NCBI GenBank assembly: GCA_036873755.1
Contig: JAVTVY010018862.1
Span: 1 to 64,000 of the forward strand
Origin: Hanleya hanleyi
Lineage: Eukaryota; Mollusca; Polyplacophora; Lepidopleurida; Hanleyidae
DNA length: 64,000 nt
Direction: 5' to 3'
The notes beneath the pieces were generated by a model, which was not told the origin of the DNA, ran no database searches, and worked only from the letters and a program-made list of their open reading frames with translations. Shown here one piece after another: positions 34,100-43,623 of the stretch; position 1 is the first letter of the stretch; each line of letters starts with the position of its first letter. The translations under genes and the position numbers were made by a program.

Positions 34100-34425
34100 C
34101 GCAACACGTCGACCATCGGCTTCCCCGCTTCCCTGTTTTTAATTGTTTTTAATTTGTTTTTTGTCCCAGAACTGTCCTCGTATATTGACCTACTTTTTTT
34201 AATTGTTTTTTAATTTGTTTTTTAATTTGTTTTTATTTTATTTTTTTGGGACCTACGTCATCGGCTTCCCCGCTTCCCTGGCTCAGAACAATCCTCCTAT
34301 ATTGACCTACTTTTTTAAATCTTTTTTATTTAAAAAAACATTTTTAATTAATTTGTTTTTTTGGGGGACCTACGTCATCGGCTTCCCCGCTTCCCTGGCC
34401 GTCAACTGTCAAATCATTATCTACT
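34100..34425. repeat. Right inverted terminus units
   Basis: Inverted counterparts of 31779-32240: CGGCTTCCCCGCTTCCCTGG at about 34110, 34260 and 34378, with TAATTTGTTTTT-type spacers and ATCCTCCTATATTGACCTAC. The outermost ~45 bp match the left end with one mismatch (AACAGTT against GACAGTT). Confidence 0.85.
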
Positions 34426-34431
34426 ATTGTG

Positions 34432-35894
34432 TGTCAGCGTTCCAGGTTCCAAGCTTCGAAACTCCATCCTCCCATATGTAAATGCTGTGAATTCGGATTT
34501 AAAGTTTTCCTAATACCTAGAACTTTTATTGTCCATCAAAATGTGACCATGTCGAGCAGAGATGTTTAAAGAGCAGAGATGTTTCAAATAAGATATTCAA
34601 TTTTCTTCAACGTTGGGATATAACTAATTAGGATAATTCTTATCTAAATCAAGTGGTGGAATTTGCCCTCTTATATAGCTAATGAATGAACGAAGATACA
34701 ATAAAATCGGATAGGGCTGATTCCTGATTGGAGAGAACGGTGCAGTATTTGATACTCGTGAATCATATAGCAACAGGTTTGTCATATTTTATATATACCA
34801 TGGGCAAACAAATCTTACAATACATACAGATAACATCCAGGAGATAACATAGTATGGTGGTTGTAAATATGCCGGTACGATGGCTAAGAATGCCCCGGAG
34901 ATTAGTATCCATTCTCATATCCGTTTCTACAGAAACTAAGGGCGGACACATATTTTTAAGATGGAGAAAAATGTCATAGCTGAGTTATAAGATAGGATCC
35001 GGACATCGGGCATAATTGTTCAACCTTCACACCGGCGAACCTGGCAAGTGGTCATGTGATCCCACAGGCTTTATGCCGACTACATTGTATTGGACGATGG
35101 CCAGAAGATCAATATAGACTCTTGTGATGTTCTGTAACCACAGTTTTGTGTAGTTGTTCATGTGAAAACCTTGAGCGGCGAGACCACACAGTCACAAACA
35201 CAGTCTTGAGAAACACGATGCAGATAGTGAATATTTAATAATGGAATAGCTTCGTCAAACCATCTGACTTAATTGAGTTGTGTCATCGTAAGATGACAAA
35301 AATGCATCACAGTGAAATGAGGGTAAACTGTTTAGAGTATAAAGTTATTCACAACACCAGTTGTAATAAGAAAGTTTAGAAAATCGCACAGTAATACAAC
35401 TCAATGTAAGAAATAAAGACCTCATACTACACGACGGTTAGACCGAAATGCAATTAGATGACCAAGACCTCGCTACAACTTGATGACATCAAGAGGCATA
35501 ATAATAAAACCTGCTCTTTTTATAAAGTACGGTAATAATGTTTTCCATCTGATGACAGTAATAATACTAACAATACCATTAATCATTGGTTATCACGAGG
35601 GTTATTATTATAACTCATTTTACAAGCGTCTAGTCCGTCATTCAATAGTCAGCCGTTTGTCCATTAAAGAATTTCCGCGACCATAATCCAAAGCCAATCC
35701 AAATTGTAACCGAGGTGATTATCAAAACCAGGATATTTATTCGCACAATGGAAATGATATCTTAATATCTCTGCAGATTATTCTCGCCCTGTAATCAGAA
35801 GCACATATATACAGTCAAGTGTACATGTAACATTTTAATAGCTTGGTTTATAGTAGCTTATTATACACTTGGCAGTGTAACTAATTTCACAGGA
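34432..35894. other. Intergenic, repeat fragments only
   Basis: A stretch at 34990-35110 has only weak resemblance to other repeats of the window. Repeat F units lie at 35270-35600, and a short repeat A start (ACAAGCGTCTAGTCCGTCAT) at 35622-35700. No gene recognised. Confidence 0.5.
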
Positions 35895-36328
35895 CCTACG
35901 AAGTAGGGTTTGATATAATTTATGTGTGTACCTTGACTCAAGACTGACAATCGAGGTTTCTAGGTACACTAATTAGATCAGAAATTGGATCAGAAAGTAG
36001 GTCACATTGGCCTTGACCCAATTAGGTCAGGTCACACTGACAATGACCTGATTAAGCGCATTTCCATGGTCTTAGAATGCATTATAGGACATGTTTTTTG
36101 CCAATTTCGAGGTTTATAGGTGACCAAAGTAGGTCAGCTCAGAACTTGCTGGTAACATTCCCCTAATGCACGTTCGTGCCAAAAATCAAGGTTCTAATGT
36201 CAACGATTCTCCTTATTTTGCCGGAGAAAGGATTCGGATGGGCTTTCTGTCTGACTGACTGACTGACTGACTGACTCACTCACTCACTCATTACCGGACA
36301 ATTTGCAAATGAGAGCCTACTTCGTAGG
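35895..36328 (-). mobile_element. Repeat C, short copy 2 (434 bp)
   Basis: CCTACGAAGTAGGG at the left, GCCTACTTCGTAGG at the right. The inner part near the right end matches copy 1 (AAAATCAAGGTTCTAATGTC, CTGACTGACTG, ATTACCGGACAATTTGCA). The left half differs, with a GGTCAC/TTGACC-rich stretch at 35980-36060. Confidence 0.8.
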
Positions 36329-36448
36329 AATAATTTAAAATTAGTATATGTAAGAACTAGACTAGAAACGATAAACACATGTGTACATATAACTTACAAG
36401 CACTTTATATCTGATTATACACAAATTAAATTTAGTACATGTAAGATT

Positions 36449-36454
<6 letters not shown>

Positions 36455-36485
<31 letters not shown>
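36455..36485. repeat. GA dinucleotide microsatellite
   Basis: About 15 GA units. Confidence 0.95.
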
Positions 36486-36488
<3 letters not shown>

Positions 36489-36589
36489 AAGGTTTTATCT
36501 GACTATACACAATTAAAAATTAGTACATGTAAGACTGGAACTAGAACAAAAATACTTGTCTACATATAATTAAGAAGCAAATCTCCTAG

Positions 36590-36760
36590 ACATTACACAT
36601 TTGCAGCTCCGGCCACACCGGCTCTTTAGTAGTCTGCGGAAGTCTATGAAATTTTCAATCCTCGTGAAGTCGTTTGGCATGTCCAGTGGCATAGGAAGCT
36701 GATTTGACATGTGGTGGCGGTATGTCATAGCAGATCTACGCGCCAAAGGTCGCCCGGCTA
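36590..36760 (-). pseudogene. Possible C-terminal remnant of the LINE at 37.9-39.7 kb
   Basis: One minus frame reads MTYRHHMSNQLPMPLDMPND then FTRIENFIDFRRLLKSRC with a stop downstream. This style (LPxxLxxPxDFxxIENFxxF) is common at the end of jockey/CR1-type ORF2. It lies 3' of the RT fragment on the same strand, separated by about 1.1 kb of unrecognised DNA. Confidence 0.3.
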
Positions 36761-37489
36761 GGGGGTTCCCGGGGCATGCCTCTCCCCTCTCAAATATAAT
36801 GAATTCTAGTTTTCATTTTCCGTGATCTGAAGCATTATTGGACCACTGTTATACTTATGAACGTGCCTTGAGAGACAAATTTGTTGACATTAACGATGAA
36901 ATATTGTAGCTGGAGCTTGAAATAGTGATGGTATTTACATAATTTCCACGCTTCACTGAGTAGAAACTATATTACAGCAGCAATCAACGTCCAGTCCAGT
37001 CCCCCCCCCCCCACCTCAATCCCCGCAGGTTTAGACCCTGGGGGTAGAGATAAATCTGTCCTCCCGCTGCCTACGCCTATGCTGCCATTCCAGATCTGCG
37101 TGACCTGAAATCTAAAAGACTTGTTGCCCTATGTAGTAGTTCGACCACGTACATATAAGAAATTTTCTTATTTAAGAGAATAAGAAAAATTTCGTTTCTG
37201 TATAATTATATTTTGGTGATTTGCTGTGTAAAATTTCAAAAGCTTCAGTCTAAGGAGGTAAGTTTTGACTTCTCTAGTTATTCTTCCCAGTCGCCATAAA
37301 CAAAACGTAGTACCGGTATCCAATAATTAAACTTCAAACGAATAAACATTTGTAAACGAGAGGCTTAACATTGGTAGATGACGAGAACATTTAGTTGCTT
37401 TCGCTCTTTAACACACGAAATTGTTCAAAATTATTCACATTAGTTAATTACCTCCGAATTTTTTTCAAGAGATAGTAGCATGAATTAGA

Positions 37490-37565
37490 AATTCGGATAA
37501 TCTTTTATGGACGACGGCTGACTATTACATTTCGGATCTGACACTTGCTATTTTAGCAGCTGTTG
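37490..37565 (-). repeat. Repeat A end fragment, reverse
   Basis: TTTTATGGACGACGGCTGAC followed by TTTCGGATCTGACACTTGCT, the outer end of repeat A. Only about 75 bp. The rest of 36760-37880 holds nothing recognised apart from poly-C at 37000-37013. Confidence 0.7.
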
Positions 37566-37924
37566 TATTTCGACTACCGGTATATCCACCCGAAAGTATG
37601 GCACAAGTACACCATATTCTATTCCAAGCTTAATTTGTTAACTAACATCGTTTACTGAGACTCCCATGCTAGAATGTGCTTAAATTTCATTTCATTGGGA
37701 TCATTTCATTGTATTTAACCGGCTTTCCTACACACGGAAGATATGAAAGAGACGAAATTTAGGAGATAGTCAAACTTTACGCCCAACAACTTTGCACTCT
37801 CTTGGAACCTAATTATCTAACTGTTAATATTAATGAAATCACACACATCTTTGGGTTTGTTTTTCCAACATTCATTGTTTGCAATCTACCAGAATGAGCC
37901 TGCATGCCATTTACATGAAACCAA

Positions 37925-39710
37925 TCAATCAAAATTTTCACTGTCATCTTGGATATCTTTTACCATAATATTGAGATTATTATGGGACCGTGAGATAGTA
38001 TTGCCATCAACAAAGTTAAAAATATCATTTGAAAAGATGTTGAATAAAAGAAGGCCTAAAATAGACCCTTGAGACAATCCCTTCATAACATGTAACAACT
38101 GCCAAGTTTTAACACATTGTTTACGATCGCTTATGTGGTGCTCGTAAATGTACAGGAGACCTGAGATATATGCTCTCAACTTTTCTAAAATAAAACTATG
38201 TGATAGGCAGTAAAACGCTTTAAATAAGTCCATAATTACAGCATCAACATAATGAGCATTATCTACTACCACACGCCAGTGTTTGTCTAGCTTAACCATA
38301 TCTGGCCTGGGCTTTTTAGGACCTGTTCTGATCTGTGGAGAGGCAATTTTGCCCCCCCCCCCCCCCCACTCCTCGCCTAAATATTTTTCTTACCCCTTGA
38401 GGTAGGAGGCTAAAACCTACCAGAACTATACGCTTGGGTCACGCTCTACCGGAAAATGCAAAATAAAAATCCCAAGATGGCCGTATTGATGACGTTACAG
38501 TCACGTCATTTTCAAAAAAGGCATTCTTCAGACAGACTTTCCGATTTTTTTTTAAAGTTATTTCTTCGCAGATACTGCATGATAAGCTGATGTGGAAAAC
38601 AGTTTTTGCCCACTTTTCCTCGCAGAAAAGGAGAAATTTTAAAGAAAAACGACGAAAACGTTACTTTCCAGGTACCCCACAAGGCCGCCATTTTCAATTT
38701 ACCCATGATCCTCTGCTCAGAGGTTGGGCAAATAGGCTCAAAATTACCCCAAACTTTGGGAGTGACGGCTGTTCAGTTTTTGTCGTTTCGGAGATAGGGA
38801 GAAATGTTTTTGGTAGAGTGGGGGGCATAATGCCCCCTCCCCATGCCTGGTAGGGTTAAGAAGATCCTGTCACCCATAAACAGCCCTAATAGCCGATAAA
38901 AATATTGCAAAATAGTTTGAAAATGAGAGCTGATTTGTAAAGAGATAAGTTTTTCAAATATTTTGGATACAGATGGAAGAATACTCATAGGTCTAAAATT
39001 TGTTTTATCCATATTACATGATTTCTTGAAAACAGGAATGACCTGTGCCTGTTAGGGTGGCAAATATCGGACAAATACATCCGCTGAAAAAGTCCCAAAG
39101 GGGGAAACGTAGAACAGAGGATCCGGCTATAATAAGTTTATGTGCGACCGTGTTGACACCAATAGCCTTTCTGACCTTCATATTGCCCTTAACATTTCTG
39201 ACCTGGGTTGGGTTTAAGATTTCGAAATTAAAATGGGCGTAGCCATCAGAAGGAGCATTTTCAGCAATAGACTGAAACCTTGGGTGATCATCAGCTACCG
39301 GTATATCCTGGACCACACCAATATTTCCAGCAATTTTGACATGGTAATCATTAAATATTTCACAAACATGTTGCTGATCAGTAATAATCTCGTTGTCTTC
39401 TAAGAGTAATATATTTTTATCTTTTCCAGTTTTTGAAAGAAAAGGCTTAATAATTGACCAAAAATCTTTTGATTTTGGTCCATCAATACAGCTCTCCTTG
39501 AAATAGAGACGCATGGACTGTCCTCTAAGAAGATTTGTAAGTAAATTCCTTTGCTTTCGATATGTTTCTCGGGTGTTTGCAGACATAGATTTGTTGTAGC
39601 ACTTTCTTCATAAATATTTCCCTCCTCATCTCACTGTTCATGTAAGGATGAGGATATCTCCTGGGATATTTACAGTTTTGTGGGGCATGTTCGTTCACCA
39701 TATCCAGCAA
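37925..39710 (-). pseudogene. Non-LTR retrotransposon RT fragment, minus strand, split by a MITE
   Basis: Downstream along the minus strand: a pre-RT region (39710-39014, 'SKDFWSIIKPFLSK', 'EIFNDYH'); RT start 'NFRPMSILPSVSKIFEKLI' at about 39006-38945; then a TTAA-flanked MITE; then 'VIMDLFKAFYCLSH' (RT motif A, with D-F-KAF-C) and 'GLSQGSILGLLLFNIFSNDI' (motif B) at 38299-37925. The YxDD part is not found (only a degraded 'FVDGNT'), so the enzyme is dead. Frames shift near 39014. Jockey/CR1-like group by eye. Truncated at both ends. Confidence 0.8.
38292..38859. mobile_element. TTAA-flanked MITE, copy 2 (inside LINE)
   Basis: TTAA at 38292-38295 and 38856-38859; same orientation and landmarks as copy 1 (GGCCGCCATTTTCAATTTAC, TTGTCGTTTCGGAGATAG, poly-C at 38355-38368). 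It splits the RT of the minus-strand LINE, so it is younger than that LINE. Confidence 0.85.
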
Positions 39711-39785
39711 CAGTTCTTCGTTTGTCTAACAAGCATCACCAATATCATAAAATATGTTGGCTATGTGAAACGGTACCCTATGAAT

Positions 39786-40210
39786 ACAAGCGTCTAGTCC
39801 GTCATTCATAATTCAGCCGTCGTCCATTAAAGAATATCCGCGTCCATAATCCAAAGACCAATTCCATATCCATATAACAGTATTAGCACCAAATTCAAAA
39901 AGACAATCATAGTATACATAAACATGGGCTAGTTTCCTGCAAGAGAGAAGCGGTCAACAGTTTTCAGTGATGCCGACAAGACATCATGATGTTCCAAAAA
40001 TATAAAATCCGTATCGCTGATCAGTATTCTTAATCCATAATAATCGTTGTAAAGACGTTATCTAGAGACTAATGTATCTCAGTCACGCTTTGATTGTGAC
40101 TGTTCATATGCGCATCATGAGGATCTTGAAGTACATGGGTTCATACGGCCCCTAGCCCCGGGTCAAGCGGAATTAGACACAAGTTACGAAACGTAACGCC
40201 ATAGATCTTG
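39786..40210 (+). repeat. Repeat A, near-complete copy
   Basis: From ACAAGCGTCTAGTCCGTCAT to ACGAAACGTAACGCCATAGA, about 425 bp, the cleanest reference copy in the window. It includes GAGAGAAGCGGTCAACAG, CCGTATCGCTGATCAGTAT, the ATCTCAGTCACGCTTTGATT module and GGCCCCTAGCCCCGGGT. No inverted termini were found, so a SINE-like or truncated origin is possible. Confidence 0.85.
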
Positions 40211-40660
40211 CATCCCTAGATCTCTCTATGGATATCATCAACAAACTCCCCACCTGTTTCTTAAAATTCTCTGCTGGGCTAAGAAATGAATCTATTGCAA
40301 TCAACAGAAGCCTATTAATACTATGGGCTGTGTTTATATGTTGCTGTGAAATAGGATCTATTAGTACTTTGGGTTGTGAAACGAAACTGCTGCAATCAAC
40401 AGAAGCCTACGATGGGCTGCGAAATTTATGTTTCTGTGAAATAGGGCCTATTAGTATTTTGGGCTGTGAAAGGAATCTGTTGCTGTCAAAAGGGGCCAAG
40501 CGGTAAGCTGGACTGCGAAAAACAGAGTTATGCAGGGAAAGTATACATACGGATAGTGTTAATCCATCTAATCATCGTAGTTAGTTATATCGTCGCTATA
40601 TGGACGAAATAGTGCTGAACGCGACGTTAAACCCTAACTCACTCACTCACTCACCCATTT
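40211..40660. repeat. Spacer with short internal repeats and SINE-type tail
   Basis: At 40340-40480 the phrase GTGAAATAGG(A/G)(T/C)CTATTAGTA with TTTTGGGCTGTGAA is duplicated. At 40618-40655, GCGACGTTAAACCCTAACTC followed by ACTC repeats is the kind of tail found on mollusc SINEs. Confidence 0.5.
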
Positions 40661-40689
40661 ATGACCAAATGATCTTCGAAATAACATCA

Positions 40690-41079
40690 AATATGCCTCA
40701 TGAAATATGCCACATGAACTCAAGAACCACTCAACGTACAGATGCGATATATACCTCTTCGGAGAGCTCTCGTGCATGAGAGTATCATAGATGTATTTTC
40801 GGGTTAAGAACGGTCATTTGGGAGAATCGAACGCATTTTCACACCTATAGCTAATAAGCCTACATTTTACTGAAAATTTCATCTCTTGATCTGCTTCCTG
40901 GTGTACAGCATTGTACAATATGGCTACCAAAGCTGTAGAGAAATCAACGCTGTGAATATGCGATGTATCAGGACCACACAGCCGCAATTTCAGAGCTACT
41001 GAATAATAAGGGTTGTAGAAACGGGCAGGGGAGGATATGGGTGGAGCGATTTTGAAACTTGAAACCAAATTGAACACAA
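40690..41079. repeat. Repeat D fragment
   Basis: Shares diverged text with 56190-56440 (ATGGC(T/C)ACCAAA, GAATATGC, CTTCGGA(G/A)AGCTC), in part in opposite orientation. Confidence 0.45.
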
Positions 41080-41285
41080 CATTAAAAGGGTGGTGAAAAA
41101 CGATACCGACATACCGACAAGAAGTCATATGACCCCCACAGACAAATATACTGACTGCATATTTCTAAAGACATCACAAGATGCCTGTGATGATTCGTAT
41201 CCCAACCACGCTTGTATTGTAGCTGTTCATGTGGACATATTGAATGGCATGACCACACGGCCCCTAGCACCGGCTTGAGGGCTTT
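41080..41285 (+). repeat. Penelope-like 3' tail copy
   Basis: AAACGATACC, AAGTCATATGACCCCCACAG, AATATACTGACTGCA, CCACGCTTGTATTGTAGCTG and CACGGCCCCTAGCACCGGCT follow in the same order as at 45050-45240 and, in part, at 4500-4780 after a Penelope-like GIY-YIG frame. Probably a 5'-truncated insertion. Confidence 0.65.
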
Positions 41286-41369
41286 TTCTACTGTTGAAAA
41301 AAAAAACATTTAAAAAAACTTGAAAACCCGAGCGGTTGAAGTCCACCGACGTTGAAACGATTGATTTGG

Positions 41370-41960
41370 CTTGGAACCGTAACGTTCAGTGCCTGGCATG
41401 GAGAGCAAGCCCAAGGGAGATCCAGGGGCAAGATACCCACAATTACCGAATTTGTCCTAATCCGGTCAGATTTTCGGAAATTATTGTCCAGAAACTAATT
41501 ATTGTCCTTTAACCTGGCCCACAGGTGGCATCACCTATATGTGGATCGGCTTGGAAACAATTCCAAGCGAGATCTTGAGGCAAGGCACCCACATACCAAA
41601 TTTGGAAAGAATCCGGTCAGATTTTCAAAAGATGTCCTGAAACGAAATTTAAACTTTGCCTCTAGGTGGCGCCACCTAAAGGCGGATCGGTGCGAAAAAC
41701 AATCCGAAGCAAGATCTTGAGGCAAGGTACCCACATACCAAATTTGAAAAGAATCCGTTCAGTTTTTCAAAAGTTATCGTCCGGAAACGAAATTTTAACT
41801 CGGCCCCCAGGTGGCGCCACCTATATGTGGATCAGGGTGAAAAACAATCCCAAGTGAGATCTTGAGGCGAGGTACCCACATACCAAATTTGAAAAGAATC
41901 TGTTCCGTTTTTTGAAAAGTTATTGTCCGGAAGTCGGACGGACGGACGTTCCCAGGCACG
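41370..41960. repeat. ~145-bp tandem repeat, four units
   Basis: Landmark CCCACATACCAAATTTG (first unit variant CCCACAATTACCGAATTTG) at 41436, 41588, 41730 and 41875. Each unit also contains an inverted word GGTGGCGCCACC (units 2-3; GGTGGCATCACC in unit 1), TATGTGGATC and AAAAGTTAT. Ends with GGACGGACG at 41937. Confidence 0.93.
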
Positions 41961-43264
41961 CACGCACGGACCCCTATTATTTATACATCTCCTCTTGGCT
42001 TGGCATATTTATTAGATGACGAGTCCCAGGTTTACTAAAAATTCTACACTTTCTATACGTTAATATGTGCAATTAAGACTGATGAGAACAGTCCCCGAGT
42101 TGAAATCCAAATTGCGATGTTATGTGTAATGGATATAAAAATACCAATTTACCGGTATATGATCCCCCAAATTCTATTAAACAAATTCTCGAATTTAATG
42201 TTGAATCGGTTACGCATAAATCAAGCTACAACATGAAGATTATCATTGCGAACAATTCCGAAAACATATAAGTTGATCACAATGGATCGTAAACTTAATA
42301 CTCATCCTGTGTGTACAATGATGTACGGATTCGTCACATGTTTTTATTTTTTTTAATATTTATTATTATTATTATTTTTTTTATTTTCGTTTTACGAATA
42401 TTTGGAATTGATGCTAACTGTAGTACGAAAAGGGCCTTTCGAATTATTTCGATTGCGGACGACGGGTGCAAGAGTATAGTATGACCTATGGCTGTGGTAA
42501 TGTATTTATTTGTTGAGAGGGCATTCGTTAAGGATTCCAAACATATAAATGTGTTCGCTGTAGATCTTTAGGTTCTGGAGATATTCTAATTAACCTTCTT
42601 TTTTAAATGGCTATTTTCAAAAAAGTATTCAACTCATTGTAACTTACATCGGTTTTGTGAATTTTGGTACTTTGATAATTAATTCAACTACAAAGTTCAG
42701 AACTGTGAATGTTGTTTTCTACAGGAAATAATGAGGTAAGTTACGATCAGCTTAATGCTTTTTTGAGAACATCATTCCAAAAATTTTAATTAAATTAATT
42801 TTTTACTTTTTTAAATCCGAATATCTTCACAATATATAGGTTTACAGTGAACAAATCTATATATTTGGAATCCTTAAGAAATGCGTTCAAGAACATTACT
42901 ATGGCTATGAGGCATACTGTTAGCTGTGTAAAGACAAATTCTAGAGTGTGTAAATGTGTAAAAGTGTGTGCAGGAGGGGTCATTATCCTTAAGCTGCCTG
43001 AAGATGATCATTAGAATCTGCGTTTACTTAAACACGTTCAAACAGTGTCTGTCATATTCACAATATTTGTGTTGAGTCAATACCAGATTTACCCCTCTTT
43101 TCTATTCCTATATCATGGATTTGAAGCCCGGTGTGGCGGCTAAGAATGTCCGGTCCGGCCCGGCCCCTATCTTCTAACCCAGCTCGGCCATTTTTCCGTC
43201 CTTTTTTGCAATAGAAAATGATATGAAAAGGGACACTAATCACCAGGACATTCTTATCCATCAC
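41961..43264. other. Intergenic DNA upstream of GST-B, nothing coding
   Basis: AT-rich. 42340-42385 is T/ATT-rich simple sequence; 42395-42470 has a diverged repeat A fragment (TTGATGCTAACTGTAGTACG). No gene recognised. Confidence 0.45.
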
Positions 43265-43271
43265 ACCGGCC

Positions 43272-43320
43272 ATTGACGGACGCGGCTGAATATTGAATGT
43301 CGTTTCTGAGGCTCACTACT
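43272..43320 (-). repeat. Repeat A end fragment upstream of GST-B
   Basis: TTGACGGACGCGGCTGAATA with TTGAATGTCGTTTCTGAGGC, the outer end of repeat A. Starts 352 bp before the GST-B ATG. Confidence 0.65.
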
Positions 43321-43433
43321 GCTTAATGAGGTCAAGCCGTAGGAAGTGTCTGTCAAAGTGTCTGTCTGAGAATTTCAGATGAGAAGAAAATCTATGAATC
43401 GACCAACGTCCCCGACTTCAGTGCAGCGTGCTG

Positions 43434-43442
43434 TATAATAAT
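43434..43442 (+). promoter_or_regulatory. Weak TATA-like site of GST-B
   Basis: TATAATAAT at 190 bp before the ATG. The leader would be about 160 nt. No ARE core (TGACnnnGC on either strand) was found in the 340 bp before the ATG, unlike GST-A. Confidence 0.3.
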
Positions 43443-43623
43443 CCCAGCAGTTTAGTGCGTGTGCCCTACTTGCCGAGTCCAGTTAGGTCATACACGCGTC
43501 GCTCTGTACACATAAATGTGCACACCCTGTGGATTCCATCCAGTCCAGTTCTTCCCGAGGTAACATCGATCGACAGTACCACTCGGTGCGTACACAGGCT
43601 GAACCGGCATCTTGAGATTCACA

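Larger units (their letters stand above)
31779..34425. mobile_element. Terminal-inverted-repeat element carrying PC4-like ORF
   Basis: Bounded by the 6-bp direct repeat ATTGTG (31773-31778, 34426-34431). Ends read AGTAGATAATGATTT... and ...AAATCATTATCTACT. The inverted ends are several hundred bp and are themselves built of about three 110-150 bp units. Each unit has CCAGGGAAGCGGGGAAGCCG, TGACGTAG, an A/T-rich run and AGTAGGTC(G/A)ATATAGGAGG (left at 31807, 31925, 32080; right at 34110, 34255, 34370 inverted). Between the ends lie minus-strand frames (33291-34064, 32760-33125, 32701-32871). A 6-bp duplication with 5'-AG ends is known for Polinton/Maverick elements, and 6 bp also for IS3EU. 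No integrase or polymerase is present, so this would be non-autonomous. Class assignment is inference. Confidence 0.75.
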
